Source of the DNA: Flavobacterium fluviatile
Lineage (GTDB): Bacteria; Bacteroidota; Bacteroidia; Flavobacteriales; Flavobacteriaceae
NCBI RefSeq assembly: GCF_010645065.1
Contig: NZ_JAADZW010000009.1
Location: 1-64,000 of the forward strand
Length of the DNA: 64,000 nt
Reading direction: 5' to 3'
The notes beneath the pieces are model-generated. The model made no database searches. It was not told the DNA's origin and worked only from the letters and a program-made list of their open reading frames with translations. The translations under genes and the position numbers were made by a program. Shown piece by piece: positions 18,811 through 27,671 of the stretch. Positions within the stretch are counted from its first letter, which is position 1. Each line of letters begins with the position of its first letter.

Positions 18811-18834
18811 CCGTTTCTGTTCCAGCAGAAACGG
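18811..18834. promoter_or_regulatory. leader hairpin between fecR-like and susC-like genes
   Basis: A perfect 9-bp stem CCGTTTCTG/CAGAAACGG with a 6-base loop, 43 bases before the SusC start. On the coding strand it is followed by an A-rich stretch, so it does not look like an ordinary terminator for FecR. It may be a leader structure or a weak stop in front of SusC. Confidence 0.45.
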
Positions 18835-18870
18835 TTCTTTTTTTATTTTTCTTTTTTTAATTTTCTATTT

Positions 18871-19806
18871 TTAATTTTCTATTTTTCTTCTTATACGGAT
18901 ATGTTTTGGGGTTAAATATTCTGTCTCTAAATTTTTAAGCAAGGCAATACTTTCTAATATAACTTCCAGATTTTGTTCTTTGAACTTTCCTGAAAGCGTT
19001 TGTTTTTCAATAGCTTCATTTTCAAAATCTATTTGCACATCATATTTTTTTTGAAGAATCTTACCCACTTCCAGCAAGGTTTGATTCTTAAACACCAGAG
19101 TCCTGTTTGTCCAGGCTATTGCCGGCAAACTGTTTTGATGCGTTACGATAAATCCGGATTCTTTTTTATAAGCTGCCTGATTGTCTTTGGTAAGTATAAT
19201 TTTTTTTCCCTGGGGTGAGGAAACCTCCACTTTGCCTGACAATACACTTACCTGACTTTGATTCTTACGATAAGAATTAATATCGAAAGAAGTTCCTAAA
19301 ACTTTTACACTTACATCTTTTGTATTTACAATAAATGGTTTTTCAGGATTACGCTGTACTTTAAAGTAGGCTTGTCCTTTTAAGGAAACTTCCCTTGTAT
19401 TTCCAAATTTTTCAGGCAAACTTATTTGACTATTTGCATTGAGTATTATGATACTTCCATCAGAAAGCTTGATTTCTTTTGGCTCCTCATTAGCAGAATA
19501 GGTAATAATTTCTGTGGTCTTATTTTGAAAACTGAATGCGTATATTAAACCTAAAAACAACAGTACCGCAGCAGCAATTTTAACCAGTAGTTTTACAGGA
19601 CTTATTTTTTTATGAAGAGGTATTGGCAGTGTCTTCTTTATTTTTTTTAAAATAATTGCTCTCCGGGCTTCTAAAACAAAATCCGGTTGCTCTATACCCG
19701 AATTTTGGAAAGTATCAAAAAAATTTTCTACTACCTTTATTTCAGCTTCCGTAGCGGTTCCTTCCGCATATTTACGAGCTAAATCAATAAATTGTTCTTT
19801 TTTCAA
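18871..19806 (-). CDS. FecR-type anti-sigma factor
   Basis: 311 aa. A cytoplasmic N-terminal sigma-binding part (about 1-85) is followed by one membrane helix (about 86-107, LLVKIAAAVLLFLGLIYAF). The periplasmic FecR domain has the blocks SDGSIIILNANSQISLPEKF, REVSLKGQAYFKV and FIVNTKDVSVKVLGTSFDI, then a C-terminal STN-like repeat (TLLEVGKILQKKYDVQIDF). It passes the signal from the SusC STN domain through the inner membrane to the ECF sigma factor. It sits between those two genes in the same orientation. Confidence 0.95.
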   Translation of the reverse strand: MKKEQFIDLARKYAEGTATEAEIKVVENFFDTFQNSGIEQPDFVLEARRAIILKKIKKTLPIPLHKKISPVKLLVKIAAAVLLFLGLIYAFSFQNKTTEIITYSANEEPKEIKLSDGSIIILNANSQISLPEKFGNTREVSLKGQAYFKVQRNPEKPFIVNTKDVSVKVLGTSFDINSYRKNQSQVSVLSGKVEVSSPQGKKIILTKDNQAAYKKESGFIVTHQNSLPAIAWTNRTLVFKNQTLLEVGKILQKKYDVQIDFENEAIEKQTLSGKFKEQNLEVILESIALLKNLETEYLTPKHIRIRRKIEN

Positions 19807-19905
19807 AATAAGTGCTTTTACCTGTAAGTCACATTTTTTGAAGGGAACAAGTAGTGTAAAATAGTGGTTTAATATTTTCTTAAAACAAGCACTTTTGGCT
19901 TAACA

Positions 19906-20484
19906 TTAAATATATAATGCGGTAACAAGAAACAACAATTGGTAGTCGGTTATATTATTTCTAAGATGTTTTAATGCGTTGCTGATATGTTTTTCAACAG
20001 TGTGAACGGAAAGATTAAGTTTACTTGCAATTTCGTTATTGGTACAATTTTCAAAACGACTCAAAAGGAAAACTTCCTTGCATTTAGGAGTAAGCGTATC
20101 GATAACTTTAAAGAGTTCAGACTCAAATTCTTTAAATTCGAGATCACTGCTATTTTTGGGAATGATGGCAATATCATTTAAAACATCTTCATGCTCTTTT
20201 GTAAACTTCAAACTCCGAATATGATTCGCAACTTTATATTTTACAGCACGCATTAAATATGATTCTAAACTCAGAATTGGCGTAACAGAAAGGTTGTTCC
20301 ATAAACTTATAAAAAGCTCCTGCACAATATCCTCACATACGGCTTCATCCTTATAAATTTTGAAAGCGTAGTTATAAAGACGTTTCCAATAACGGTCAAA
20401 AATTACTTCAAAAGCAAGAGTATCACCATTTGCAGCAAGTTGCTGAAGCTCATAATCTTTATATGTTAGCAGTAAACTTTTCAT
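19906..20484 (-). CDS. ECF-type RNA polymerase sigma factor
   Basis: 192 aa. Region 2 contains AFEVIFDRYWKRLYNYAFKI and the RNA-polymerase-binding block CEDIVQELFISLW. Region 4 is a helix-turn-helix (LTPKCKEVFLLSRFENCTNNEIASKL, then SVHTVEKHISNALKHLR). There is no transmembrane segment. This is the FecI-like arm of the three-part switch with FecR and the SusC above, and should direct transcription of that locus. It is the first gene of the leftward unit, and the last clearly chromosomal gene before the putative island. Confidence 0.95.
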   Translation of the reverse strand: MKSLLLTYKDYELQQLAANGDTLAFEVIFDRYWKRLYNYAFKIYKDEAVCEDIVQELFISLWNNLSVTPILSLESYLMRAVKYKVANHIRSLKFTKEHEDVLNDIAIIPKNSSDLEFKEFESELFKVIDTLTPKCKEVFLLSRFENCTNNEIASKLNLSVHTVEKHISNALKHLRNNITDYQLLFLVTALYI

Positions 20485-20830
20485 AAATCATAGCTGAGAC
20501 AAATGAAAAGAATATTGAAAAAAATAAAGAACAAAACAGTTTAAGTTTTTGTTAAGTATATAAAAATATAGTTTTGGCGCTATTTCAAATCTGATATACT
20601 ATGTTTTCAAAAAAGGAAACCTTTTGGTAAAATGTGAAATGTGTAATATATAAAGCCATTACAGCTAAGCGGCTGCATGCGATGAAACGAAGGAATTGTT
20701 TTTTTTTGCCGTAAAACTTAATAAGCATCGTAGTGGATGTACTCTGTTAGCATAGAGTTACGTTTTTAAGTGCCATTACAAATATTGCACAAATAGATCA
20801 CAAAATTAGAATAACTCTCAAATAGAGGTA

Positions 20831-20868
20831 TAAAAAAACCGCTGTAAACATTAAGTTTACAGCGGTTT
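20831..20868 (-). terminator. strong leftward terminator without an adjacent gene
   Basis: A perfect 14-bp stem (20836-20849 and 20855-20868, AAACCGCTGTAAAC) with a 5-base loop. Read leftwards it is followed by a run of T. The only leftward coding sequence in front of it is the 11-codon tail at 20901-20936. Confidence 0.8.
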
Positions 20869-20900
20869 AGCATTTATTATTAACTGATGTTAATCAGTAA

Positions 20901-20936
20901 TTATTTCACCTCTTCAAAAATAACAGTAACTGATTG
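20901..20936 (-). pseudogene. C-terminal tail of a truncated leftward gene (integration scar candidate)
   Basis: Read leftwards the frame gives QSVTVIFEEVK followed by TAA at 20901-20903. A TGA lies immediately upstream in the same frame, so no gene body is attached. The tail stands 33 bases before a strong leftward terminator, as a normal 3' end would. The parent gene is not recognised. If an element integrated into the 3' end of that gene, the intact copy should lie at the far end of the island. On length alone this could be chance. Confidence 0.4.
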
Positions 20937-21177
20937 TCAATATATTACATTTCAATGGTACAAATATGGAACAAAGTAATTATTTTATTTCACAAAACAG
21001 CATATTTCTTTCTGAAAGCCAATCATTTTTAAACTTTAATGACTAATTAAAAAAGGTGTTAAAGTATCTGGAGCGAGAACTCTTAATCAACGTTAGAAAT
21101 TGAAAAAATATTAAGAGATTAGAAAAGTTTCTATCGAAGAGTCTAAAAAATAATTCATTCTTACTTTTACTTGATTG

Positions 21178-21204
21178 GCCATTCAGATTTTTGAATGGCT
21201 TTTT
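21178..21204 (+). terminator. hairpin with T-run
   Basis: GCCATTCA, a 6-base loop, TGAATGGC, then CTTTTTATTT-like sequence on the plus strand. It also lies 50 bases after the stop of the leftward HNH gene and may serve that gene too. No rightward gene is seen in front of it. Confidence 0.6.
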
Positions 21205-21249
21205 ATTTCAATTTAAAAAAATGCAACTATAAATCGGGAATGCATTTCA

Positions 21250-22296
21250 TTAATCTTTCATGTATGAAAAGCCATTATTGCTTGCAATAGTGATTAACGG
21301 CTGAATAGTTTCCTTATATTGCAAATAATCAAATCCATTGTCGCCATCTAAATCAGGAAAAATGCTAAGATATTCGTCCAAATATTTATTCTTAGAGTTA
21401 TAACTTTTTACTATTTCATAAGCCGTTTTTTGCAATGTATAAAACTTATCAAAATACCTATCTAATGACGGAAGTTTATCGCTTTTCAAAGAATTAAAAT
21501 TTTTATCAATTGGTATTAAATTCCAAATTAAATCATGAGAAACAAATGCATGCGGAATAAAATGGTCCAAAGCATATTTTTTCTCATTAAACAGCAACCT
21601 TGTGTTTGTAAAAATACAATCGATCGATCCCAATTCATTAAAAACCAATTTCCAATATTCATTTGTCTGCTTTATTAAAGAATTCCTCGCTAATGATTTG
21701 CTTATTTTATTTGGAATGTCAGGAACATTTGGATTTCTTTTTTGAAGAAAAAGTGATAAATTCCAGAAACAAAAATCCTTAAGTATTTTTGAGTTCAATT
21801 GTAAATAGGAGATCCACATAGGATTTATTTCAATATGATCTTTTTCTAACCGATAAATACATCCGTGATTGAAATTCTGAGAAAGGGAATAAATTTCATT
21901 ACGGGTACCGGAAAACCAAGATGAAATAAACCAATGTGGAACATTTTTATCAAAATGCTTTAATATCTTAATAGTTTCTTTGTTAGTTGAGCTTTCTAAA
22001 ACAGCACTTATTTTTTTCTTATTTTCACTTATGCTGAGATTCTCAATTTTCAGAAGAGCCCGCACTGAATCCTGAATAAGATCTTGTTTACCGAAAGATA
22101 CCTGGAAATAATTTACAGTGTACCAGGAACTGCTTATCATTCTTGAAAAAATTCTTCTCTTTTCAATATAGGTATTCCCCTCGTCTACTAATTCGAGAAT
22201 GGCAAGAAACCAATAAAATTTATAAGTCGCTGAGGTATTTAAAAATACTGCTGAAAGTTTACTAAATTCTGGAACAGTATATTTAGGGATGTGCAT
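21250..22296 (-). CDS. HNH-type nuclease domain protein
   Basis: 348 aa. The first 230 residues are mostly helical and not recognised. The C-terminal part carries a beta-beta-alpha-metal nuclease signature: D244-H245 in ALDHFIPHAF, N259 in WNLIP, and N268 with K271 in NFNSLKSDKLP. No zinc-binding cysteine pairs surround it, as in many HNH variants. It is expected to cut DNA, though neither substrate nor specificity can be read. It follows the PfkB-type kinase gene by 107 bases in the same direction, so it may be the effector of that operon or an independent defence gene. Confidence 0.8.
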   Translation of the reverse strand: MHIPKYTVPEFSKLSAVFLNTSATYKFYWFLAILELVDEGNTYIEKRRIFSRMISSSWYTVNYFQVSFGKQDLIQDSVRALLKIENLSISENKKKISAVLESSTNKETIKILKHFDKNVPHWFISSWFSGTRNEIYSLSQNFNHGCIYRLEKDHIEINPMWISYLQLNSKILKDFCFWNLSLFLQKRNPNVPDIPNKISKSLARNSLIKQTNEYWKLVFNELGSIDCIFTNTRLLFNEKKYALDHFIPHAFVSHDLIWNLIPIDKNFNSLKSDKLPSLDRYFDKFYTLQKTAYEIVKSYNSKNKYLDEYLSIFPDLDGDNGFDYLQYKETIQPLITIASNNGFSYMKD

Positions 22297-22403
22297 TGTG
22301 ACTTTTTATTTTCTTTAATTTAAAAATGATTGTCGAAATAATTCACAATTATAAATTACGCCTTTTATTTACTACTTAAACAAAAATATCTAGCGATTGT
22401 ACT

Positions 22404-23441
22404 TCAATATAATAATAGAGAAGATATACTTTTAATCTTTTTGCCTTTATAATCTTTAATATCGGTACTAAAAATTAAATCTTCACTTTTGTTATTCGCA
22501 ATTAAATTATTTGCCATGAAAATTAAATCACTTGAAGGCACGTTATACATCATTCCACGAGCTCCCTTAAATAGGCAACTTATTGTACCCAAAGCCTGAC
22601 CGTAAATTAATATATTTTCGAATTTATTAAAGTTAATTTGGTTTACTGAAGTTATATTGTTTTCAATTAATGCCTTGATAATGCCTGCAGTTGTCCAATC
22701 ACCTGCACCTGCAGAATCTATAATTTTGGACATGTTAAATGATGGTATATTTTTCCAGCTATCACTCGAACCATCCAAATTTATTCTATAATTAATGCCT
22801 TCCTTTCCTAAGGTCTCAATTTCGATCGGTATACGACTTTTGGCAAATATTGATTTATAGTTAGGTATTCTATCAGAGGAAAATTTTATAACATCTACAA
22901 TTTCTATAATCTCATTAATAAGTGATGAATTATCAGCTTTTAGTGAAGAAGGCTCGAAAAATATAATTGCTCCATTTTTTTTATAAAGTTTCGCTAGCTC
23001 TATAGAGCTTCTGCTAATTCTATCTAAATAAAAAAAATCGCAGAAAGCTTTTTTATTATATAGATCTTCAATAGATTTGGCTAGAACTGGTTTAAATGAT
23101 GGCAGATATTTACCTGTGTCTGGATCTCTAAATTCAAACCTATGAATTGGAGTACCATCTCGTCCTATACTTAATCTTTGAATAATTATGGGAGTACTTC
23201 CATCATCTCCTTTTAAAATCAAATCAGTCTTAACTCCCCAAATTTTAATATCATTCAATATTTCTTCGGTTGCCTTATTATTCCCCAATCTTGCAATCGG
23301 ATAAGTATTAAATCCTAAATAGGATAAAATACTTAGAACATTTCCACATGACCCACCGGCATATAATTCTGGTTCAACGTCTTTATCCTTCTCCATGACC
23401 ACATCTAACGCAACAAGACCTATCCCTATAATATTTTTCAT
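22404..23441 (-). CDS. PfkB/ribokinase-family sugar or nucleoside kinase
   Basis: 345 aa. The N-terminal GGSCGNV block (29-35) matches the first PfkB signature, and DSAGAGDW (242-249) is the second, with D248 as the catalytic base in the anion hole. The middle has an unusual HRFEFRDPDTGKYLP insert near the substrate site. Family members phosphorylate sugars or nucleosides with ATP. It is the last gene of a five-gene cluster and starts 11 bases after the previous stop. With the SIS, HAD and phosphoribosyltransferase-like neighbours it suggests work on a ribose- or sugar-containing small molecule. Confidence 0.85.
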   Translation of the reverse strand: MKNIIGIGLVALDVVMEKDKDVEPELYAGGSCGNVLSILSYLGFNTYPIARLGNNKATEEILNDIKIWGVKTDLILKGDDGSTPIIIQRLSIGRDGTPIHRFEFRDPDTGKYLPSFKPVLAKSIEDLYNKKAFCDFFYLDRISRSSIELAKLYKKNGAIIFFEPSSLKADNSSLINEIIEIVDVIKFSSDRIPNYKSIFAKSRIPIEIETLGKEGINYRINLDGSSDSWKNIPSFNMSKIIDSAGAGDWTTAGIIKALIENNITSVNQINFNKFENILIYGQALGTISCLFKGARGMMYNVPSSDLIFMANNLIANNKSEDLIFSTDIKDYKGKKIKSISSLLLY

Positions 23442-23452
23442 TCTAATTATTT

Positions 23453-24592
23453 TTACTTTTTATATGGTTCACCAGCAATCCACATGTGAAAAAGTTCATT
23501 ACTTTTTAAAATTTCTTCTTTCTCACTTTTACTTCCTGTTGCAAATTTATGACTTATAGAATCAACATGCTTTATTCCTATCCTTAAATCTTTACGTTTA
23601 GTCTCAAAAAATTTATTTTCATAGACTGCTAAAAATGCACCAATTGTCAAGAGCTTACTTGAAAGTGCCGAAACAATAACTTTTGTTCCACCAAAAATTT
23701 TGAGAGATTGGCAATGTCTTTCTATTGTATTACTTATTAGCCGATAAACTTGAAAAGGATTTTGCTCATCGGCATAGATTATATTTTTCATATCAAAGTC
23801 ATTATCATTAAGTAATTTATCTTGATAATGATTTATCAATTCATCTCCTCGACGTAAATTTTTTGATGGGAAAGGTAGTACAACACATGTTGAAACAGGG
23901 TTTACCGAATTTCGGATCTTTTCATACTGCTCCAATTGTTTCTCTCCCAAAATTGCAATCCAGACTTCTTTGAATTCTTGTGTATTTGTTAGATCTCTAA
24001 TACTTAACCCATGTATAAACTCCGCCGACTGTTCAACTCCCTGATCTTGTATTAAAGCGTCTAGCATATAATTTTCGGTAACGATTACATGTAAATTAAT
24101 TACAGTATCTTCATAACTATCAATTAGATTTAAAATTTTATGTAAAAGTGGAATAAACACTCCTCTGGGAATTGCGCTAATATCAACTACAATATCGGAG
24201 TATGGCTTCAAGACATCTATGGAGTCAACAATTCTGTGAGCGTTTATAGACGCAATACTTTTTTGTTCAGCTCTCGTAATTAATGGTGTCGTTGTCCTTG
24301 AAACATTGTCAATTTTGTTTAAAAAATCATTTAATTCAACTTCATGATCCTTAACTTCTTTGCTTGAAACATCATTGTCTTTTTCTTCTTCGCTTTGAAA
24401 ATATCTTATTGATAACACATCACGTTTCCCTGTACCGTTTATACCATAAATTGTTTTAATACCGTTCAGTGTTCTTGGATCAAATCCTAGTCCATGTATA
24501 TACAAAATATCTTTTTTTGTATTTAAATAATCTGTCCAGAATTCAATACAGTTATTTGAATGCTTATTTAAAATGTAATTTTTCCATCTCAT
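23453..24592 (-). CDS. unknown protein, possibly Rossmann/CARF-like, of the PRTase cluster
   Basis: 379 aa, no signal peptide or membrane segment. Three blocks look like nucleotide- or ligand-binding turns: ILYIHGLGFDPRTL (about 29-42), VVDISAIPRGVFIPLLHKIL in the middle, and FGGTKVIVSALSSKLLTIGAFLA near the C-terminus. The last recalls the GGTK loop of CARF-type sensor domains, but I cannot align it. The gene sits 2 bases after the ATPase stop and 11 before the kinase, so it is certainly part of the same unit. I do not assign a reaction. A sensor or a phosphorylase-like role are both possible. Confidence 0.75.
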   Translation of the reverse strand: MRWKNYILNKHSNNCIEFWTDYLNTKKDILYIHGLGFDPRTLNGIKTIYGINGTGKRDVLSIRYFQSEEEKDNDVSSKEVKDHEVELNDFLNKIDNVSRTTTPLITRAEQKSIASINAHRIVDSIDVLKPYSDIVVDISAIPRGVFIPLLHKILNLIDSYEDTVINLHVIVTENYMLDALIQDQGVEQSAEFIHGLSIRDLTNTQEFKEVWIAILGEKQLEQYEKIRNSVNPVSTCVVLPFPSKNLRRGDELINHYQDKLLNDNDFDMKNIIYADEQNPFQVYRLISNTIERHCQSLKIFGGTKVIVSALSSKLLTIGAFLAVYENKFFETKRKDLRIGIKHVDSISHKFATGSKSEKEEILKSNELFHMWIAGEPYKK

Positions 24593-24594
24593 AA

Positions 24595-26535
24595 CTATAA
24601 GTCCAATGTATTATTTTTGTGATCACTTCCTCTAAATAAAAATTGTTTTAAATCAACCAACTTACGGCTTTTAAATTTACCGTTGTTAAGAGGTAAGTTA
24701 TATTTTGCACAATATATTCGGTTTAAGTAAATTACCATAAGTTCATTTCCGGGAGAACCTTGTTTATAGTTTAGACGAAAATCTAAAAGATTATATGCGA
24801 CACAGATAGCAATGCATTTCGCTAGCTGATGCATCGGGTGATTTACGTCGTTTATTGCTTTGTCTTTAAGAATAGCCCTATCGTACATTGTAATTGCAAT
24901 TGCATTAATCCCTGGAGAATTCCATGCATTAGGCTTAAATGTCTCTTCTCGACAAAAGTCACCAATATTATCTAAGAATATTTTAATCTGGACTGCTGAT
25001 GGAACACGAATATCGAGTTCTTTCCACTTTTCCGCAGTTAGTTTTTTAATTAATTGATCTTGTTTTTTAGGACTAATTGAAACAGGTTGACTTTTATTCT
25101 GAGAAATCTTTTTTAATTGATTTGTACTTATCGCTTCGAACAACTTTCCAGAAATATTCAAAAACTGCTCAATGTTTGATGAAGATAATCTGCTTATCTT
25201 TTGAAAACCATAGTAGTAAGGAAGTTTAAATTCTTCATGAAGAAACAATTTCGCACCATTCTCAATTTCAGAATCATCTTTACTCTCCAAATCGTCTTCA
25301 TCTAAAAAATCGTCAAATTGCAAAAGTTGTTGATCTTTTCCGTGATCGCGATATATGAGTATCTCTAAACGTTTCCATTCTACTAAGGTTTCAATTTCAG
25401 AGCCTTCGTACTTTTCTCTAGTTTCGATCCACTTCGAATATTTTCTTCTATTGAAATTTGAATTAATTCGATTTTTGATCGTTTCAATATGTTTTTTTGC
25501 ATCATCATTATAGTCTTTATCTATAATTTCAGACAGATAGGATGACAAATTTGTTGACTCACCTTCAGCAATTGTTGAAAGCCTTTTTTCAGCTACAGAA
25601 CTTGCAAACTTCTGAAACTTAGTACCTTTACTCCAAAATTGTTCCAAATTCACCAAAACAAAGTCACGATTTACAATATTCCCTTCAGAAATAATTTCTT
25701 CCATACTTAGAGCTTGCAAGCGTTCTGCAACCCAAATATTAACATGACGTCTATCAATAATGTTTTTCATTAATACTTCCCTTTGGTTCGAACTCAAGTT
25801 ATGTACGTCATCTAACATAACAAGAATTTTCTCCTTTAGAGGGGAACCGTTTAACAGTACATTCTTTTGATCAAACAAATGCAGAGCATAAAGTTCAATA
25901 CTTTTATCTACTTCATGAGTATCTGTTAAAGAAATATTATCAATATCATTACAGATTTTTTCTTCATTTTCACAACACCAATCATATATTTTTTTCCCAT
26001 TACTGATATTACGCAAAGGATTATACCCAGTCATTGCAGGATTTTGATTAATGATAATTTGATCCAGTTCTGTTGGAAACTCTAAATCTTTAATTTTACA
26101 TAAAGAATATAAAATGGAAAGAATAATTCTTGTATTTAACAGTGAAAAAAACAGATGATTTTTAACAGCTTCGTCTATCTTAAGATATTCCAGTGTTGAA
26201 TATTCATTGGTAAAAGGAATATGAGTTCCAATTAATAAAGGATTATCCTTTTCATCATAAATTCCAAGCAATTTTAGTTTTTTATAAATATCCGTTAAAT
26301 GATGCTCGTCTTTCTGTTTATTTTTTATTCTTAATAATATATCAGGCGTAAACAAACGTAACAAAGTCGTTTTACCTCCACCTGGTGAACTTCTAATAAT
26401 ATTTACGATATCCCACAGAGGTTTATTCGTGTCAAAAATTTCTAATACGTCAGGACTAAATAACTGTATAAACTTGTCATCTGCTCCTATAGTTTCAGAT
26501 GGACGGGAAAAAAATGGATTTATATCTATTCTCAT
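24595..26535 (-). CDS. ORC/CDC6-like AAA+ ATPase of the PRTase cluster
   Basis: 646 aa. Walker A is SSPGGGKTT (49-57, Lys55), Walker B is ILVMLDDVH (237-245, D242-D243), and WVAER with Arg272 looks like a sensor or arginine-finger position. The first 280 residues form the ATPase. The remainder is helical with a charged middle (DDFLDEDDLESKDDSEIENG) and a possible winged-helix region near the end. I recall similar proteins named ORC-CDC6-like ATPases beside PRTase-CE proteins in predicted conflict systems. Such ATPases usually gate an effector. Its start overlaps the PRTase stop by 4 bases. Confidence 0.85.
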   Translation of the reverse strand: MRIDINPFFSRPSETIGADDKFIQLFSPDVLEIFDTNKPLWDIVNIIRSSPGGGKTTLLRLFTPDILLRIKNKQKDEHHLTDIYKKLKLLGIYDEKDNPLLIGTHIPFTNEYSTLEYLKIDEAVKNHLFFSLLNTRIILSILYSLCKIKDLEFPTELDQIIINQNPAMTGYNPLRNISNGKKIYDWCCENEEKICNDIDNISLTDTHEVDKSIELYALHLFDQKNVLLNGSPLKEKILVMLDDVHNLSSNQREVLMKNIIDRRHVNIWVAERLQALSMEEIISEGNIVNRDFVLVNLEQFWSKGTKFQKFASSVAEKRLSTIAEGESTNLSSYLSEIIDKDYNDDAKKHIETIKNRINSNFNRRKYSKWIETREKYEGSEIETLVEWKRLEILIYRDHGKDQQLLQFDDFLDEDDLESKDDSEIENGAKLFLHEEFKLPYYYGFQKISRLSSSNIEQFLNISGKLFEAISTNQLKKISQNKSQPVSISPKKQDQLIKKLTAEKWKELDIRVPSAVQIKIFLDNIGDFCREETFKPNAWNSPGINAIAITMYDRAILKDKAINDVNHPMHQLAKCIAICVAYNLLDFRLNYKQGSPGNELMVIYLNRIYCAKYNLPLNNGKFKSRKLVDLKQFLFRGSDHKNNTLDL

Positions 26536-27671
26536 AAAACTCGATGTCTTGGTATACGTGGAAATAAGCCTTTAAATATGTCTGAGTATTCATAGGTCCA
26601 AAGTAGTGGAACAGAATTATTAGGGGTATTATGCTCAAGAATTAGGGGTAAAGCACAGTTACTAAAACCTAACTGTATATTAGCTTGTGTATGCTTATCT
26701 TCAATTAAATCTTTATCATAGTAATCATCATTTAAGCACACATTAAAAATTTCATCATTTTTGTCAATAGTGTATTGTCCATCTAATTCATGCATGATGA
26801 TTAACTCCGGCCTATGTTTATATAATTCAAAAAGTTTATCGAAGTTACTTTCAATTGTGTCCTTTGCTTGAGTGGAACATATATAAAGTATAATATAAAT
26901 CTTTAGGTTTTGAGTATCAAATGCTGACTCTATTTTCGAACTGTCACTCTCACCAAATAAATCTCTGTACAGCCCTGCTATTTTTCCTTTTAATTCACCA
27001 GTTGTTTCTGAAGATTTCAGATACGAAGTGCCACTTGCAGAAAAATCATCTATCAGGAATAGGGTTTTAAATTTTGAATCTTCCGAATTTTTATCCAAAT
27101 TCATTTGAAATGAATCTCCATTTAAGTCTTCAACTAATTGGTCTTGCATTTTTAAAATTCTCTGTTCTGACAACTCATATGTTAAGTAAATTTGCTCATG
27201 GCTTAATATACCAGTATTGGCTCTTCTGAAAATATCCAATCTTGCACCGTCACTTAACCCACAAAAAAGAGATTGTCTTTTTAAAATCGCGTATTCTTTT
27301 GAATCCTCTATAAATTTTAGCTTATATTTTGGAACGTTAAGATTATTAGCAGTAATTTTCATTAATATATACTGCAATTTATCTACGAAACAAGACTCAG
27401 CAATTAAATTAATTTCAGACGAAGATATATACACAATTCTATCCCTAACAAAATCAAGTGCTATTTTCTTGTCATATGAGTCAAATTGCTCAAGCCAAAT
27501 GGCTAGTGTCTCAATAAATCGTAAACCTGCGGAATATTGCTGATAATTATCGTATTTATATCTTGCTAACGCTTGAAAGTACTTTATATATGACTGGGTT
27601 TCATCCTCATCTATTCCATGTATACCACTTATCACCTTATGAAGTAAAGCTTTTACAACATTATCTTTCAT
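26532..27671 (-). CDS. phosphoribosyltransferase-like protein (PRTase-CE type)
   Basis: 379 aa. The PRPP-binding loop is clear: TLFLIDDFSASGTS at 203-216, with D208-D209 and the Gly-Thr-Ser phosphate clamp. The first 130 residues are helical. A second conserved-looking block, LGFSNCALPLILEHNTPNN and VPLLW (334-358), then LFPRIPRHR at the end, matches my memory of the PRTase-CE family from predicted conflict systems. These enzymes would use PRPP or a nucleotide to transfer or release a ribose phosphate. Both ends overlap the neighbouring genes by 4 bases, which argues for fixed stoichiometry or a complex. Confidence 0.85.
   Translation of the reverse strand: MKDNVVKALLHKVISGIHGIDEDETQSYIKYFQALARYKYDNYQQYSAGLRFIETLAIWLEQFDSYDKKIALDFVRDRIVYISSSEINLIAESCFVDKLQYILMKITANNLNVPKYKLKFIEDSKEYAILKRQSLFCGLSDGARLDIFRRANTGILSHEQIYLTYELSEQRILKMQDQLVEDLNGDSFQMNLDKNSEDSKFKTLFLIDDFSASGTSYLKSSETTGELKGKIAGLYRDLFGESDSSKIESAFDTQNLKIYIILYICSTQAKDTIESNFDKLFELYKHRPELIIMHELDGQYTIDKNDEIFNVCLNDDYYDKDLIEDKHTQANIQLGFSNCALPLILEHNTPNNSVPLLWTYEYSDIFKGLFPRIPRHRVL

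Larger units (their letters stand above)
20485..21249. other. 765-bp spacer: promoter, terminator, gene tail and junction candidate
   Basis: No ORF of useful length is visible. The first part should contain the sigma-factor promoter. It also holds a leftward terminator (20831-20868), a probable gene tail (20901-20936) and a rightward hairpin (21178-21204). I see nothing recognisable in 20560-20830 or 20940-21170. The base composition and the content of the flanks change across this spacer. Confidence 0.5.
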
